The notes beneath the pieces were generated by a model that ran no database searches, was not told the DNA's origin, and worked only from the letters and a program-made list of their open reading frames with translations. A stretch of DNA of 37,118 bases from positions 1 through 37,118 of the forward strand of contig JBJELB010000076.1 of the NCBI GenBank assembly GCA_051878935.1. Reading direction: 5' to 3'. This DNA is from CANQDT01 sp051878935 (GTDB lineage: Bacteria; Bacillota; Clostridia; Lachnospirales; Lachnospiraceae). The position numbers and the translations under genes were made by a program. Below, one piece after another: positions 13,802-23,114 of this stretch (position 1 is the stretch's first letter; every line of letters starts with the position of its first letter).

Positions 13802-15619
13802 GTGAATCAGAAACAGAATTTTAGAGGCTTGCCATTGATCTTGCTGGCGGTTCTGGTTATTGTATGGCTTCTGAGTTCGTGGAACGGTATGCTTTCCACA
13901 AATCAGCATACGATGAAAGAATTGTATCAGGATCTGGAACAGGGACAGGTGGAACAGTTAATCATTTATCCGAATGAGGCCGGTGCTACCGGACATGTGA
14001 AGGTTGTGAAGAAGGAAACATCGTCTTCCTATACCCTTTATTTAACAGATGTTGCTGATTTTGAACAGGAAATGAAACAACAGAATCCTTCGGTATCTAT
14101 CGTTGTAGAGGATATCCCAAGAGAAAGTGTATTGTCTATGATACTGCCATATCTCTTTGGTATCATATTGATTTTCTTCCTGATGAATATGATGATGGGT
14201 GCTGCCGGTGGCGGCAATGCCAAAATGATGGACTTTGGTAAGAATCGTGCCCGGTTGCAGCAGGGAAAAAACAGCAAATATGATTTTAGCAAGGTAGCCG
14301 GATTGGTAGAGGAAAAAGAAGAACTGCGGGAAGTTGTGGAATTTCTTAAAAATCCCGGAAAGTTCATGAAGGTCGGGGCCAGAATTCCGAAAGGTGTGCT
14401 GTTGGAAGGCCCTCCGGGAACAGGTAAAACCTTGTTGGCGAAAGCGGTTGCCGGGGAAGCCGGAGTGCCGTTTTTCAGCATTTCAGGTTCTGATTTCGTG
14501 GAGATGTTTGTAGGTGTGGGTGCCTCCCGCGTGCGTGATTTATTCCAGGACGGGAAGAAAAATGCTCCTTGTATTATCTTCATTGACGAGATTGATGCGG
14601 TAGCCAGACGTCGGGGAACCGGTCTGGGTGGCGGACATGATGAAAGAGAACAGACGCTAAACCAGCTGTTGGTTGAAATGGATGGGTTTGGCGTGAATGA
14701 AGGAATTATTGTTATGGCAGCAACTAACCGTATCGATATTCTTGATCCTGCCATTCTGCGGCCGGGACGTTTTGACCGAAAGGTTTATGTGGGTCGTCCG
14801 GATGTCCGAGGCAGGGAGGAAATCCTCAAGGTTCATGTTCAGGCAAAGCCACTGGCAGAGGATGTGGATCTGCATCGCATTGCCAGAACGACGGCGGGAT
14901 TTACAGGTGCTGATCTGGAGAATCTGATGAATGAAGCGGCCATACAGGCAGCAAAAGCGAATCGTGCTTATATTACGCAGAATGATGTGGAAAAATCGTT
15001 TATCAAAATTGGAATCGGCACGGAGAAGAAGAGTCGTCTGGTTCCGGAAAAAGAACGACGTATTACAGCGTATCATGAAGCCGGTCATGCAATCCTGTTT
15101 CATTTACTGCCGGATGTTGGTCCAGTGCATGCGGTTTCCATTATACCGACAGGAAATGGGGCTGCCGGATATACGATGCCATTGCCGGAAAACGATAATG
15201 TTTTCATGACGAAAGGCAAGATGCTTCAGGATATTACAGTAACCCTAGGTGGGCGTATTGCAGAGGAATTGGTATTTGATGATATTACTACCGGTGCCTC
15301 TCAGGATATTATGGTTGCCACCAATACGGCACGGGATATGATTACAAAATATGGCATGTCTTCTAAGCTGGGACTGATTCATTATGGTGACAACGACAGT
15401 GATGAAGTATTCTTAGGCCGTGATTTAGGACATCAGCGTTCTTATGGTGAAAACATACAGTCTCAGATTGATGAAGAGATTCGCTCAATCATTGATGAAT
15501 GTTATGCCCGGGGAAAAGCGATTATTGGAGAGAATCTTGAGGTAATGGACCGCCTTGCAGACCTCTTATTAGAGAAAGAAAGAATATCCAGAGAGGAGTT
15601 TGAGGGGCTATTTTCATAA
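13802..15619 (+). CDS. ftsH: ATP-dependent zinc metalloprotease FtsH
   Basis: This 605-residue membrane-bound AAA+ protease degrades unstable and misfolded membrane and regulatory proteins. Two N-terminal membrane segments (LPLILLAVLVIVWLLSS and MILPYLFGIILIFFLMNMMMG) flank an extracytoplasmic domain. Walker A GPPGTGKT is at 203-210, followed by Walker B FIDEID and the second region of homology ending ILRPGRFDR. The zinc motif HEAGH starts at about residue 425. The start is GTG 13802, preceded by AAAGGAG. It ends the tilS-hpt-ftsH unit. Confidence 0.97.
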   Translation: MNQKQNFRGLPLILLAVLVIVWLLSSWNGMLSTNQHTMKELYQDLEQGQVEQLIIYPNEAGATGHVKVVKKETSSSYTLYLTDVADFEQEMKQQNPSVSIVVEDIPRESVLSMILPYLFGIILIFFLMNMMMGAAGGGNAKMMDFGKNRARLQQGKNSKYDFSKVAGLVEEKEELREVVEFLKNPGKFMKVGARIPKGVLLEGPPGTGKTLLAKAVAGEAGVPFFSISGSDFVEMFVGVGASRVRDLFQDGKKNAPCIIFIDEIDAVARRRGTGLGGGHDEREQTLNQLLVEMDGFGVNEGIIVMAATNRIDILDPAILRPGRFDRKVYVGRPDVRGREEILKVHVQAKPLAEDVDLHRIARTTAGFTGADLENLMNEAAIQAAKANRAYITQNDVEKSFIKIGIGTEKKSRLVPEKERRITAYHEAGHAILFHLLPDVGPVHAVSIIPTGNGAAGYTMPLPENDNVFMTKGKMLQDITVTLGGRIAEELVFDDITTGASQDIMVATNTARDMITKYGMSSKLGLIHYGDNDSDEVFLGRDLGHQRSYGENIQSQIDEEIRSIIDECYARGKAIIGENLEVMDRLADLLLEKERISREEFEGLFS

Positions 15620-15668
15620 GACTATGTACAATATGCACAAAAAATAAAACAAAAAATTGTAATGTTTG

Positions 15669-15803
15669 TGCACACGTTTTGCTTAGTTTGGCTATAATAA
15701 TACTTGTAACCCCCCCAATACATTATATAATTTTTGCTACACCCCATAAGTAACAAAAATACCTTCTCCGAAAAGGACAGCGTTCGTGCTGTCCTTTTCC
15801 CTT
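15669..15803 (+). ncRNA. Candidate C-rich small RNA with its own promoter and terminator
   Basis: In the 263-base gap between ftsH and the glycosidase, TGCACA (15669-15674) and TATAAT (15693-15698) are 18 bases apart. About 70 bases further comes a strong terminator. The putative transcript (about 15705-15803) begins with an A/T-rich part holding two C runs, seven C at 15710-15716 and four C at 15742-15745, neither in a stem I can see. C-rich unpaired stretches are typical of small RNAs that bind Shine-Dalgarno sequences. No ORF is present. The region could instead be only the ftsH 3' end; sequence alone does not prove transcription. Confidence 0.4.
15771..15803 (+). terminator. Terminator between ftsH and the glycosidase
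   Basis: A perfect 11-bp stem (AAAAGGACAGC at 15771-15781 with GCTGTCCTTTT at 15788-15798), loop GTTCGT, followed by CCCTTTT. The A-run before it makes it potentially active in both directions. Confidence 0.92.
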
Positions 15804-15819
15804 TTATAGAAACATGCTT

Positions 15820-15849
15820 TTGATTGCTATTTTCGAGGATTTGTAATAT
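15820..15849 (+). promoter_or_regulatory. Possible promoter of the GH13 gene
   Basis: TTGATT at 15820-15825 and TAATAT at 15844-15849, 18 bases apart, lie 33 bases before the ATG. GGGAGG follows at 15868-15873. Both hexamers are imperfect, and no clear catabolite-repression site is seen. Confidence 0.4.
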
Positions 15850-15882
15850 TATGTATAGGAGCGGTGAGGGAGGTTTTTTACT

Positions 15883-17976
15883 ATGAAAGATTTACAACGC
15901 CTAGGTAAAATCATGTGGTATATTTTCCATACCAAACCTTTACTGGTAGAGGATGCATTATTTTCGGACGGGACGGAGGAATACCAGAGTCCGATGGAGC
16001 CTACAAGTGAGGATGATGTAGCGGTACGCATCAGAACAGCCAAGGGAAATGTGGACGAAGTCTTCGTGATTTATAATAACCGCAAAGAGCCGGCTGTTTG
16101 TGTCAGAACCGACTCTTTGTTTGATTATTATGAAGGAATCATACCGGCGAGTGATAAGATTACAGAATACTGTTTTGAAGTTCATGCGGGGAATGTCGTT
16201 GTTTTTTATAATAAAAAAGGAGTCAGCCGGGAATTGAATTCCTATTATAATTTTAAAATTATCCCGGACTTCAGTACACCGGACTGGGCCAAGGGTTCCG
16301 TAATGTATCAGATTTTTGTGGATCGGTTCTATAATGGAGATCCGACTAATGATGTACTGGACCGGGAGTATTGTTATATTGATGCACAGCCGGTAGTGGC
16401 GGTTAAGGATTGGAATCGCTATCCTTCCAGCATGGACGTCCGTGACTTTTATGGCGGAGATCTGCAGGGAGTCATGGATAAACTGGACTATTTACAGGGA
16501 CTGGGAGTTGAGACAATCTATTTAAATCCGATTTTTGTCTCGCCATCAAACCATAAATATGATAGTCAGGACTATGACCATATTGATCCACACTATGGCA
16601 AAATCGTAGTGGATGAGGGACGTGTGCTGGAGAGCTGGGAACATTCGAATCAAAATGCCACCAAATATATCAGTCGTACAGCGGACAAGAGAAATCTGGA
16701 GGCGAGTGACCGTTTATTTGCCCAGCTGACGGAAGAGATACACAAGCGTGGGATGAAGATTATCCTGGATGGAGTATTTAATCATTGTGGTTCTTTTAAT
16801 AAATGGATGGACCGGGAAGGAATCTATAAACGCAGCGGTGATTATCAGCCGGGTGCTTATGAATCAGAGGATAGTCCGTATCGGAGCTTTTTCCGTTTTT
16901 ATAATGAACATGCGTGGCCGGATAATGCGAGCTATGATGGATGGTGGGGACATGATACTCTGCCAAAGCTAAATTACGAAGATTCTCCAAAGCTGCAGCA
17001 GTATATTTTTGATATTGCGAAAAAATGGCTCCTTCCACCATATAATGTGGATGGATGGAGATTAGACGTTGCTGCCGATTTGGGACATTCACCGGAATAT
17101 AACCATCAATTCTGGGCAGAGTTTCGCAAACAGGTCAAATCGGTCAGGCCGGATGCCTTGATTATTGCAGAGCATTATGGCGATCCCGCTGCATGGTTAC
17201 AGGGAAGAGAATGGGACACCGTTATGAATTATGATGCCTTTATGGAACCGTTTACGTGGTTTTTTACCGGTCTGGAGAAACATAGTGATGAATACCGTGC
17301 TGATTTATATAATAATGCGACTGCTTTTTTTGAATCGATGTCTCATCATATGACGAGGTATTCTACTGCCTCTCTACAGGTTTCGATGAATGAATTATCA
17401 AACCATGACCATTCCCGGTTCCTGACGAGGACGAACCATCGTGTGGGCAGAACGGCGTACAGCGGACCGCAGGCGGCAAATGAGGGAATCAACAAAGGGA
17501 TTATGAGAGAAGCTGTCGTTGCACAGATGACATGGCCGGGAGCCCCTACTGTTTATTATGGAGATGAGGCAGGCTTGTGTGGATGGACGGATCCGGATAA
17601 CCGAAGAGCGTATCCGTGGGGAAAGGAAGATAAAGAACTGATTGCACTTCATCAGGAAATGATTCGTATCCATAGGGAGTCCGAATGTCTGCGCAGAGGT
17701 TCTATTTTGTTTTTGATACAGGAATATGGTGTCATAGGGTATGCCCGCTTCTTAAGAGAGGAAAAATATATCATTATCTGTAATAACAATGATCATGATG
17801 TGGAATTGATCGTTCCTGTATGGCGGGCAGGGGTGACGGATAGTGAAGAATTGGAACAGGTGATTAAGACAACGGAAGATGGATTTATCCTCGGAAATGC
17901 GACATATCACGTGCAGGATGGAAAGATTCATATCCGTATGCCGAAGTACTGCTCTGTAGTTTTGAACAAATGTTGA
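15883..17976 (+). CDS. GH13 alpha-glycosidase (neopullulanase/cyclomaltodextrinase type)
   Basis: This 697-residue enzyme of glycoside hydrolase family 13 has an N-terminal beta domain (about 1-120) before the barrel, as in neopullulanases and maltogenic amylases. Conserved regions are DGVFNHCG, GWRLDVAAD (nucleophile Asp395), IIAEHYGD (acid/base Glu430) and SNHDHSRF (Asp509). The C-terminal beta domain ends in YCSVVLNKC. There is no signal peptide, so it probably acts on imported malto-oligosaccharides in the cytoplasm. This fits with the MsmK/UgpC-type ATPase at 35.8 kb, but the genes are not linked in an operon. The exact specificity (pullulan, cyclodextrin or maltodextrin) cannot be told from sequence. 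Confidence 0.9.
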   Translation: MKDLQRLGKIMWYIFHTKPLLVEDALFSDGTEEYQSPMEPTSEDDVAVRIRTAKGNVDEVFVIYNNRKEPAVCVRTDSLFDYYEGIIPASDKITEYCFEVHAGNVVVFYNKKGVSRELNSYYNFKIIPDFSTPDWAKGSVMYQIFVDRFYNGDPTNDVLDREYCYIDAQPVVAVKDWNRYPSSMDVRDFYGGDLQGVMDKLDYLQGLGVETIYLNPIFVSPSNHKYDSQDYDHIDPHYGKIVVDEGRVLESWEHSNQNATKYISRTADKRNLEASDRLFAQLTEEIHKRGMKIILDGVFNHCGSFNKWMDREGIYKRSGDYQPGAYESEDSPYRSFFRFYNEHAWPDNASYDGWWGHDTLPKLNYEDSPKLQQYIFDIAKKWLLPPYNVDGWRLDVAADLGHSPEYNHQFWAEFRKQVKSVRPDALIIAEHYGDPAAWLQGREWDTVMNYDAFMEPFTWFFTGLEKHSDEYRADLYNNATAFFESMSHHMTRYSTASLQVSMNELSNHDHSRFLTRTNHRVGRTAYSGPQAANEGINKGIMREAVVAQMTWPGAPTVYYGDEAGLCGWTDPDNRRAYPWGKEDKELIALHQEMIRIHRESECLRRGSILFLIQEYGVIGYARFLREEKYIIICNNNDHDVELIVPVWRAGVTDSEELEQVIKTTEDGFILGNATYHVQDGKIHIRMPKYCSVVLNKC

Positions 17977-18006
17977 TAAAATTGTGTAATAACATACAAA
18001 AAAAGC

Positions 18007-18035
18007 TTGCAATTTAACCTGACATCTTATATAAT
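18007..18035 (+). promoter_or_regulatory. Promoter of the tRNA pair
   Basis: TTGCAA at 18007-18012, a 17-base spacer and a perfect TATAAT at 18030-18035 lie 11 bases before tRNA-Tyr, a typical stable-RNA promoter arrangement. Confidence 0.85.
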
Positions 18036-18046
18036 GAATTGCAATT

Positions 18047-18128
18047 GGATGGGTTCCCGAGTGGCCAAAGGGGACAGACTGTAAATCTGCTGGCAACGCC
18101 TTCGAAGGTTCGAATCCTTCCCCATCCA
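18047..18128 (+). tRNA. tRNA-Tyr (GTA)
   Basis: The acceptor stem GGATGGG pairs with CCCATCC at 18121-18127, with discriminator A. The anticodon GTA is at 18081-18083 in loop CTGTAAA. A long variable arm (class II tRNA) and a GGTTCGAATCC T-arm are present. CCA is not encoded. Confidence 0.97.
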
Positions 18129-18138
18129 CTTTTTTTGT

Positions 18139-18211
<73 letters not shown>

Positions 18212-18216
18212 TTGTG

Positions 18217-18253
18217 ACCATAAATACTGCATATGTGGTATTTATGGTTTTTT
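18217..18253 (+). terminator. Terminator of the tRNA pair
   Basis: A perfect 11-bp stem, ACCATAAATAC (18217-18227) with GTATTTATGGT (18238-18248), followed by T6 and more T. Confidence 0.9.
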
Positions 18254-18274
18254 CTTTTATAGGAGGAGTCCGCG

Positions 18275-19975
18275 ATGAAAGTATTGTTATGTGCGATTAA
18301 TTCAAAATATATTCATACCAATCTGGCTGTCTATAGTCTGCGTGCCTATGCCAGACAGTATCTTCCTGAGAATACGGATGTGCAGATTGAGATAGCAGAA
18401 TACACGATTAACCAGTTTACGGAAGAAATATTGCGAGGGTTGTATGAGGAGAAAGCGGATGTTTATGCTTTTTCCAGTTATATCTGGAATGTTTCTTATG
18501 TCATGCAGGTGGCGGAAGACTTGAGAAAAGTTTTGCCGCAGGCTCGTATTTGGATGGGAGGTCCGGAGGTTTCTTATGATGCTGTCGAAACACTGAATAC
18601 ACATCCATATATCGACCTTATTATCAAAGGAGAAGGTGAGGAGAGCTTTCTACAGCTGCTGATGAAAAAAGATTATTCCGGGATTTTGAATCTGGCATAT
18701 CGTGATACAAGTAGCGGAGATGTCTGTGAGACAGCATTGGCTCAGCCACTGAATATGGATCGATTACCATTTGTTTATCGGGAATGGGAAGCGGATATGG
18801 ACAGGTTTGAACATAAAATATTGTATTATGAGACCAGTCGTGGCTGCCCGTTTTCGTGCAGTTACTGTCTGTCTTCTATAGAAAAAAGTGTTCGTTTCCG
18901 AAGCCTGTCGCTCGTATATGAAGAGTTACAGTTTTTCCTGGATCATCGGATTCCACAGGTGAAATTTGTCGACCGCACCTTTAATTGCAGGAAGGAGCAT
19001 GCGATGGGGATATGGAAGTATCTTGCAGAGCATGATAACGGCTGTACGAATTTTCATTTTGAGGTATCAGCGGATTTGCTCGATGATGATGCCATTGCAG
19101 TATTTCGGACAATGCGACCGGGACTAATCCAGTTGGAGATTGGTGTGCAGTCTACCTATGAGCCTACCATTCGTGAGATTCACCGGACGATGGATTTGAA
19201 CCAGCTTGCAAAACGGGTGGAGAGTGTGAGAGAACAGGGTAACATTCATCAGCATCTGGATTTGATTGCCGGATTGCCTTATGAAGATTATGAGACATTT
19301 CGCCAGTCGTTTGCCGATGTGGCACGTATGCAGCCAGACCAGTTACAGCTTGGCTTCCTGAAAGTGTTAAAGGGCTCTTATATGTATGAACATCAGGAAG
19401 AATATGGTTTGCGCTATCGTAGTACGGCACCCTATGAAATACTGTCTACGAAATGGATATCGTTTGACGAAATCAATCGTTTAAAAAGGATTGAAGAAAT
19501 GGTGGAAGTTTATTATAATAGCAGTCAGTATAGGCTGTCACTCGGCTATATTATGAAGAAGTTTGATAACCCCTTTGATTGTTATCTGGCGCTGGCGGAA
19601 GAATATAGCAGGTTAGGCCTGGAAAACCGGAAGCATACGAGATTGGCGCGCTATGAAATTTTACGTGAGTTTTCAAAGCGATTCTTATCAGACACAGAGC
19701 AGGATTATATGGATGAATGTCTGATGTATGACCTGTATTTGCGGGAGAACATCAAGAAAAGACCGGGATGGGCACATGATCCGGTTTCATCCGGGAAGAG
19801 CCAGATGTGGTTAAAACAACATGGTCTGCTTGGAAAGGCTCATGTGGAATATTTTGAACATGCACTGGACGGACATCCGGGAAAGGGCTGTCTGGTATTC
19901 CGGTATGATAAAAGAGATCCGTTGACCTATGAAGCAGCAACAGAATACATTGGAGAAGACAATGACACGTTTTGA
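18275..19975 (+). CDS. B12-binding-domain radical SAM protein (DUF4080 type)
   Basis: This 566-residue protein has a cobalamin-binding fold in residues 1-140 (VLLCAINSKYIHTNLAVYSLRAY, then WMGGPEVSYD and IIKGEGEESF). The radical SAM barrel carries the cluster motif CPFSCSYC with Cys191, Cys195 and Cys198. The VQSTYEPTIREIHR and DLIAGLPYEDYETF segments are typical of this class. The C-terminal 180 residues match the arrangement of the uncharacterised DUF4080 family. Such proteins often methylate or rearrange unactivated carbon, but the substrate here is unknown. AGGAGG precedes the ATG. It is the first gene of a packed run and overlaps nth by 14 bases. Confidence 0.88.
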   Translation: MKVLLCAINSKYIHTNLAVYSLRAYARQYLPENTDVQIEIAEYTINQFTEEILRGLYEEKADVYAFSSYIWNVSYVMQVAEDLRKVLPQARIWMGGPEVSYDAVETLNTHPYIDLIIKGEGEESFLQLLMKKDYSGILNLAYRDTSSGDVCETALAQPLNMDRLPFVYREWEADMDRFEHKILYYETSRGCPFSCSYCLSSIEKSVRFRSLSLVYEELQFFLDHRIPQVKFVDRTFNCRKEHAMGIWKYLAEHDNGCTNFHFEVSADLLDDDAIAVFRTMRPGLIQLEIGVQSTYEPTIREIHRTMDLNQLAKRVESVREQGNIHQHLDLIAGLPYEDYETFRQSFADVARMQPDQLQLGFLKVLKGSYMYEHQEEYGLRYRSTAPYEILSTKWISFDEINRLKRIEEMVEVYYNSSQYRLSLGYIMKKFDNPFDCYLALAEEYSRLGLENRKHTRLARYEILREFSKRFLSDTEQDYMDECLMYDLYLRENIKKRPGWAHDPVSSGKSQMWLKQHGLLGKAHVEYFEHALDGHPGKGCLVFRYDKRDPLTYEAATEYIGEDNDTF

Positions 19976-20618
19976 GAAATTAGCAAGAGAACGCGTACCA
20001 CAGATTGTACAGATTCTGAATGATACGTATACAACGGAATATAAGTGTTATCTAAACCACGAAAATGCGTGGCAGCTGTTGATTGCAACGATGCTTTCCG
20101 CACAGTGTACGGACGAACGGGTTAATATGGTGACAAAGGATTTGTTTCGTAAATACCAAAGCATCGAAGATTTTGCCAATGCAGATTTGAAAGAACTGGA
20201 ACGTGATATTTATTCGACCGGATTTTATAAGAATAAGGCGAAGAATATTATCCGGTGTTGTAAAAAACTCGTGGATGTGTATGGTGGAGAAGTACCGTCA
20301 GATATTGAGGCTCTTACATCGCTGGATGGTGTGGGACGCAAGACAGCGAATGTCATCCGGGGGAATATTTTTCATGAACCGAGCATAGTAGTAGATACTC
20401 ATGTGAAACGGATTTCTCAAAAACTTGGTCTGACAAAGAGTGATGACCCGGTTAAGATCGAGATAGAGCTGATGAATCTGTTGCCGAAAGAACAATGGAT
20501 TTTATATAATATTCAGGTAATTGCACATGGCAGAAATGTTTGTATTGCCAGAAGACCGAAGTGTACAGAGTGCACGCTGGCATCAGTATGCCCATCATGT
20601 GAGAAAGGAGAGAAGTAG
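19962..20618 (+). CDS. nth: Endonuclease III
   Basis: This 218-residue DNA glycosylase/AP lyase removes oxidised pyrimidines in base excision repair. The helix-hairpin-helix LDGVGRKTANVI contains catalytic Lys127, and VVDTHVKRI carries Asp145. A 4Fe-4S cluster motif C-x6-C-x2-C-x5-C lies at the end (CIARRPKCTECTLASVC). ATG 19962 is chosen over 19929 because TGGAGAAG lies at 19951-19958 and the protein then has the usual length. It overlaps the radical SAM gene and is followed by one base before the VanW-family ATG. Confidence 0.96.
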   Translation: MTRFEKLARERVPQIVQILNDTYTTEYKCYLNHENAWQLLIATMLSAQCTDERVNMVTKDLFRKYQSIEDFANADLKELERDIYSTGFYKNKAKNIIRCCKKLVDVYGGEVPSDIEALTSLDGVGRKTANVIRGNIFHEPSIVVDTHVKRISQKLGLTKSDDPVKIEIELMNLLPKEQWILYNIQVIAHGRNVCIARRPKCTECTLASVCPSCEKGEK

Positions 20619-20619
20619 T

Positions 20620-22068
20620 ATGTTTTGGAACAGTAAGTGGAAAAGAAGAATTGCCAGTGCTATTGTGGCTGTGATTGTACTTGCCATGCTTGGTGGCACA
20701 CTGGTTTCTATCTTTTCACCGGCTATGTCAGCGCAGACAAAGGAAAATTATGTTTTCCATGGTGTATCCGTTGAGGGCATTGACCTCGGCGGAATGGGCA
20801 TCGAGCAGGCACAAAGAGCAGTGGAAGACTATTTGTCTGCGCAGGAAGAACGTACGATTACTCTTTTTACAGAGACACACTCAGAGGAAAAAAGGGTTTC
20901 AGAATTAGGAGTGACCTATCAGGTGGAACAGGCAGTTACAGAGGCTTATCAGCTCGGAAAAACCGGCAACGTAATTGCACGTTATAAAGATATCAAGGAT
21001 ATAGAGAATGGAGGAGTATCCATATCGATACCCAAAACAGTGGATGTGGATGTGTTTAGGGGGTATCTGGAGAAACAGAGTGACGAATATGTCCGGAAAC
21101 CACAGGAACCATATCTGACGCGGGATGAGAACCGTAAGTTCGTTGTTCACAAAGAGCAAATCGGACAAAGTCTGGATATGGATGCTGCCGTTGAAGCTTT
21201 TGCAACCTATATCGAACAGGAATGGGATGGGGAAGATGCCGCTTTTGAACTTCAGGTCATCTTATCAGAACCGAAACATAAAGCAGAAGAGCTGAAACAG
21301 GTGAAAGATAAATTAGGCACCTATACAACAAATTATTCCACCTCTTCAGAGAGTCGGAAGACGAATATTAAACGCGCTGCCAAGTTGATTCATGGCATGA
21401 TCTTGTATCCGGGCGAGGAGTTTTCAACATCCAAGGTGATTGGACCGATTAATGCAGACAATGGATATGAGCCGGCGGGTTCTTACATGAACGGAATGGT
21501 CGTCGACAGCTATGGCGGAGGAGTGTGTCAGGTGTCTACCACTCTTTATAATGCTGTGATTCGTGCGGAATTAGAAGTGACAGAACGTCATAATCATACG
21601 ATGACGGTCAGTTATGTCCCGCTTTCCGCAGATGCTGCAATCGCAGAAGGAAGCATGGATTTTTGTTTTAAGAACAATCTGAAGCAACCGGTTTATCTTG
21701 CAACCGATGCAGATGGAACGGAATTAGTAATCAGTATTTATGGAATGGAAACACGTGCCAAGAACCGGGATATTCAGTTCCGTTCTGAAACGTTAGCAGT
21801 ATATGAACCGGATTCCACACCTATTTATATTCAGGATGCTTCGATGAAAAAGGGAGAGCAGGTTACGATTCAGAATGCCATAACGGGATACAAGGCGCAG
21901 TATTATAAAGATATTTATATCGACGGAGAAAAGAAAAAATCCGTACTGCTTAACACCAGTGTCTATTCATCAGAGCCTGCTCGTGTCAGAATCGGTACAG
22001 CGAAGCCGGAGAAGAAAGAAAAGCGGTCAGAAGAAGAACAGAATGAAACAATAGAAAATCAGGAATAG
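20620..22068 (+). CDS. VanW-family membrane-anchored protein
   Basis: This 482-residue protein has a basic start and one membrane segment (ASAIVAVIVLAMLGGTLVSIF, about 10-31), so the rest is probably outside the cell. A peptidoglycan-binding-like region follows (FHGVSVEGIDLGGMGIEQAQ...). The VanW domain reads YTTNYSTSSESRKTNIKRAA, PGEEFSTSKVIGP and YGGGVCQVSTTLYNAV, with a short beta region and an acidic-lysine tail after it. The role of VanW domains is not established; they occur in vancomycin clusters and in many clostridial envelope proteins. ATG 20620 with AAAGGAGA upstream is preferred to 20521, which would lie deep in nth. Confidence 0.9.
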   Translation: MFWNSKWKRRIASAIVAVIVLAMLGGTLVSIFSPAMSAQTKENYVFHGVSVEGIDLGGMGIEQAQRAVEDYLSAQEERTITLFTETHSEEKRVSELGVTYQVEQAVTEAYQLGKTGNVIARYKDIKDIENGGVSISIPKTVDVDVFRGYLEKQSDEYVRKPQEPYLTRDENRKFVVHKEQIGQSLDMDAAVEAFATYIEQEWDGEDAAFELQVILSEPKHKAEELKQVKDKLGTYTTNYSTSSESRKTNIKRAAKLIHGMILYPGEEFSTSKVIGPINADNGYEPAGSYMNGMVVDSYGGGVCQVSTTLYNAVIRAELEVTERHNHTMTVSYVPLSADAAIAEGSMDFCFKNNLKQPVYLATDADGTELVISIYGMETRAKNRDIQFRSETLAVYEPDSTPIYIQDASMKKGEQVTIQNAITGYKAQYYKDIYIDGEKKKSVLLNTSVYSSEPARVRIGTAKPEKKEKRSEEEQNETIENQE

Positions 22069-22080
22069 CGGAGATAAAAC

Positions 22081-23091
22081 ATGCGAACAGGAAACCTTCA
22101 GGAGTCAGTTCTGAAACGATCTGTATTAAAACAGATATCCCATAAATCGTGCAAAGAGCGTGAGTGGAAGATCGTGGAAGGACCGGCGGTTGGAAACGAT
22201 GCGGCGGTGATTAGACCGGATGATGCCCCGTCCTGCCTGGCAATTCACAGCGATTCCATTGTAGGCAATTGGAGTACTACGGGCACATTTGCTGTTGAGA
22301 GAGCGTTGGCCAATGTAGTATGTGCTCAGGCTCAGCCATATGGAATCTTAGTGGACATTGTACTGCCTGCACCGGGAGAAGAATCGGCATTAAAGGGGAT
22401 CATGAGGCAGATTTCGGATACGTGTCGCCAATACGGAATCAAGATTCTGGGTGGTCACACGGAAGTCAGTCGTTATGTAATGAAACCGGTCATCTCCGTT
22501 ACGGCGATTGCTTCTAAGCAGGAAGAGACCGGGATACAAAAAGCTCAACCGGGTATGGATCTTGTATTAACGAAATGGATTGCACTTGGAGGCAGTGTCA
22601 TACTGGCTGAACATCGAAAAGAGAAGCTTTCACAATATTTTACACCGCAATATATACATAACATATCGCGGTTGGAACAGGCGGTCAGTGTGATGCCTGA
22701 GGCATCTGTTTTGCAGAGCCGGAAAAGTGTATACGGCTTACATGATTTGGCATACGGCGGAGTTTTTGCAGCATTATGGCAATTTTCCGTTGCCAATCAG
22801 GTGGGAATTGATGTAGTATTAGAGCAAATTCCTATCCAACAGGAAACCGTGGAGTTGTGTGAACTATTGGAAGTGAATCCGTACCAGTTGGAGTCGACGG
22901 GAAGTCTGTTGTTTGCAACGGATGATGCCAAGTCGGTTTGTGAAGCATTGTGGAAAGAAGGAATTCCGGCAACTGTCATTGGAAAGACAACGGGGGATCA
23001 TAATAAGATACTTCGGCACAGACATGAAGAAGAGATTCGTCATTTGGAACCACCGGCCGCGGACGAGTTGTTTCGGATGGAGATTTTTTAA
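22081..23091 (+). CDS. AIR synthase-related (HypE-like) protein
   Basis: This 336-residue protein of the PurM/HypE/SelD/ThiL fold has GNDAAVI near the start (ATP/metal loop) and ILGGHTEVSR in the middle of the N-terminal domain. A C-terminal AIRS_C-like domain follows (GMDLVLTKWIALGGSVILA ... GLHDLAYGGVFAALW ... STGSLLFA). HypE makes the cyanide ligand for NiFe hydrogenases, but its conserved C-terminal cysteine motif (PRIC) is not visible, and no other hyp gene is nearby. It is therefore probably an uncharacterised member that uses ATP on an unknown substrate. It starts 12 bases after the VanW-family gene. Confidence 0.8.
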   Translation: MRTGNLQESVLKRSVLKQISHKSCKEREWKIVEGPAVGNDAAVIRPDDAPSCLAIHSDSIVGNWSTTGTFAVERALANVVCAQAQPYGILVDIVLPAPGEESALKGIMRQISDTCRQYGIKILGGHTEVSRYVMKPVISVTAIASKQEETGIQKAQPGMDLVLTKWIALGGSVILAEHRKEKLSQYFTPQYIHNISRLEQAVSVMPEASVLQSRKSVYGLHDLAYGGVFAALWQFSVANQVGIDVVLEQIPIQQETVELCELLEVNPYQLESTGSLLFATDDAKSVCEALWKEGIPATVIGKTTGDHNKILRHRHEEEIRHLEPPAADELFRMEIF

Positions 23092-23114
23092 TCAATAGAA
23101 AGGAAATGCAGGAT

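Noticed and set aside
13802..15619. Long minus-strand ORFs within ftsH (up to 238 codons)
   Set aside because: They mirror ftsH codon bias; no ribosome sites or recognisable domains.
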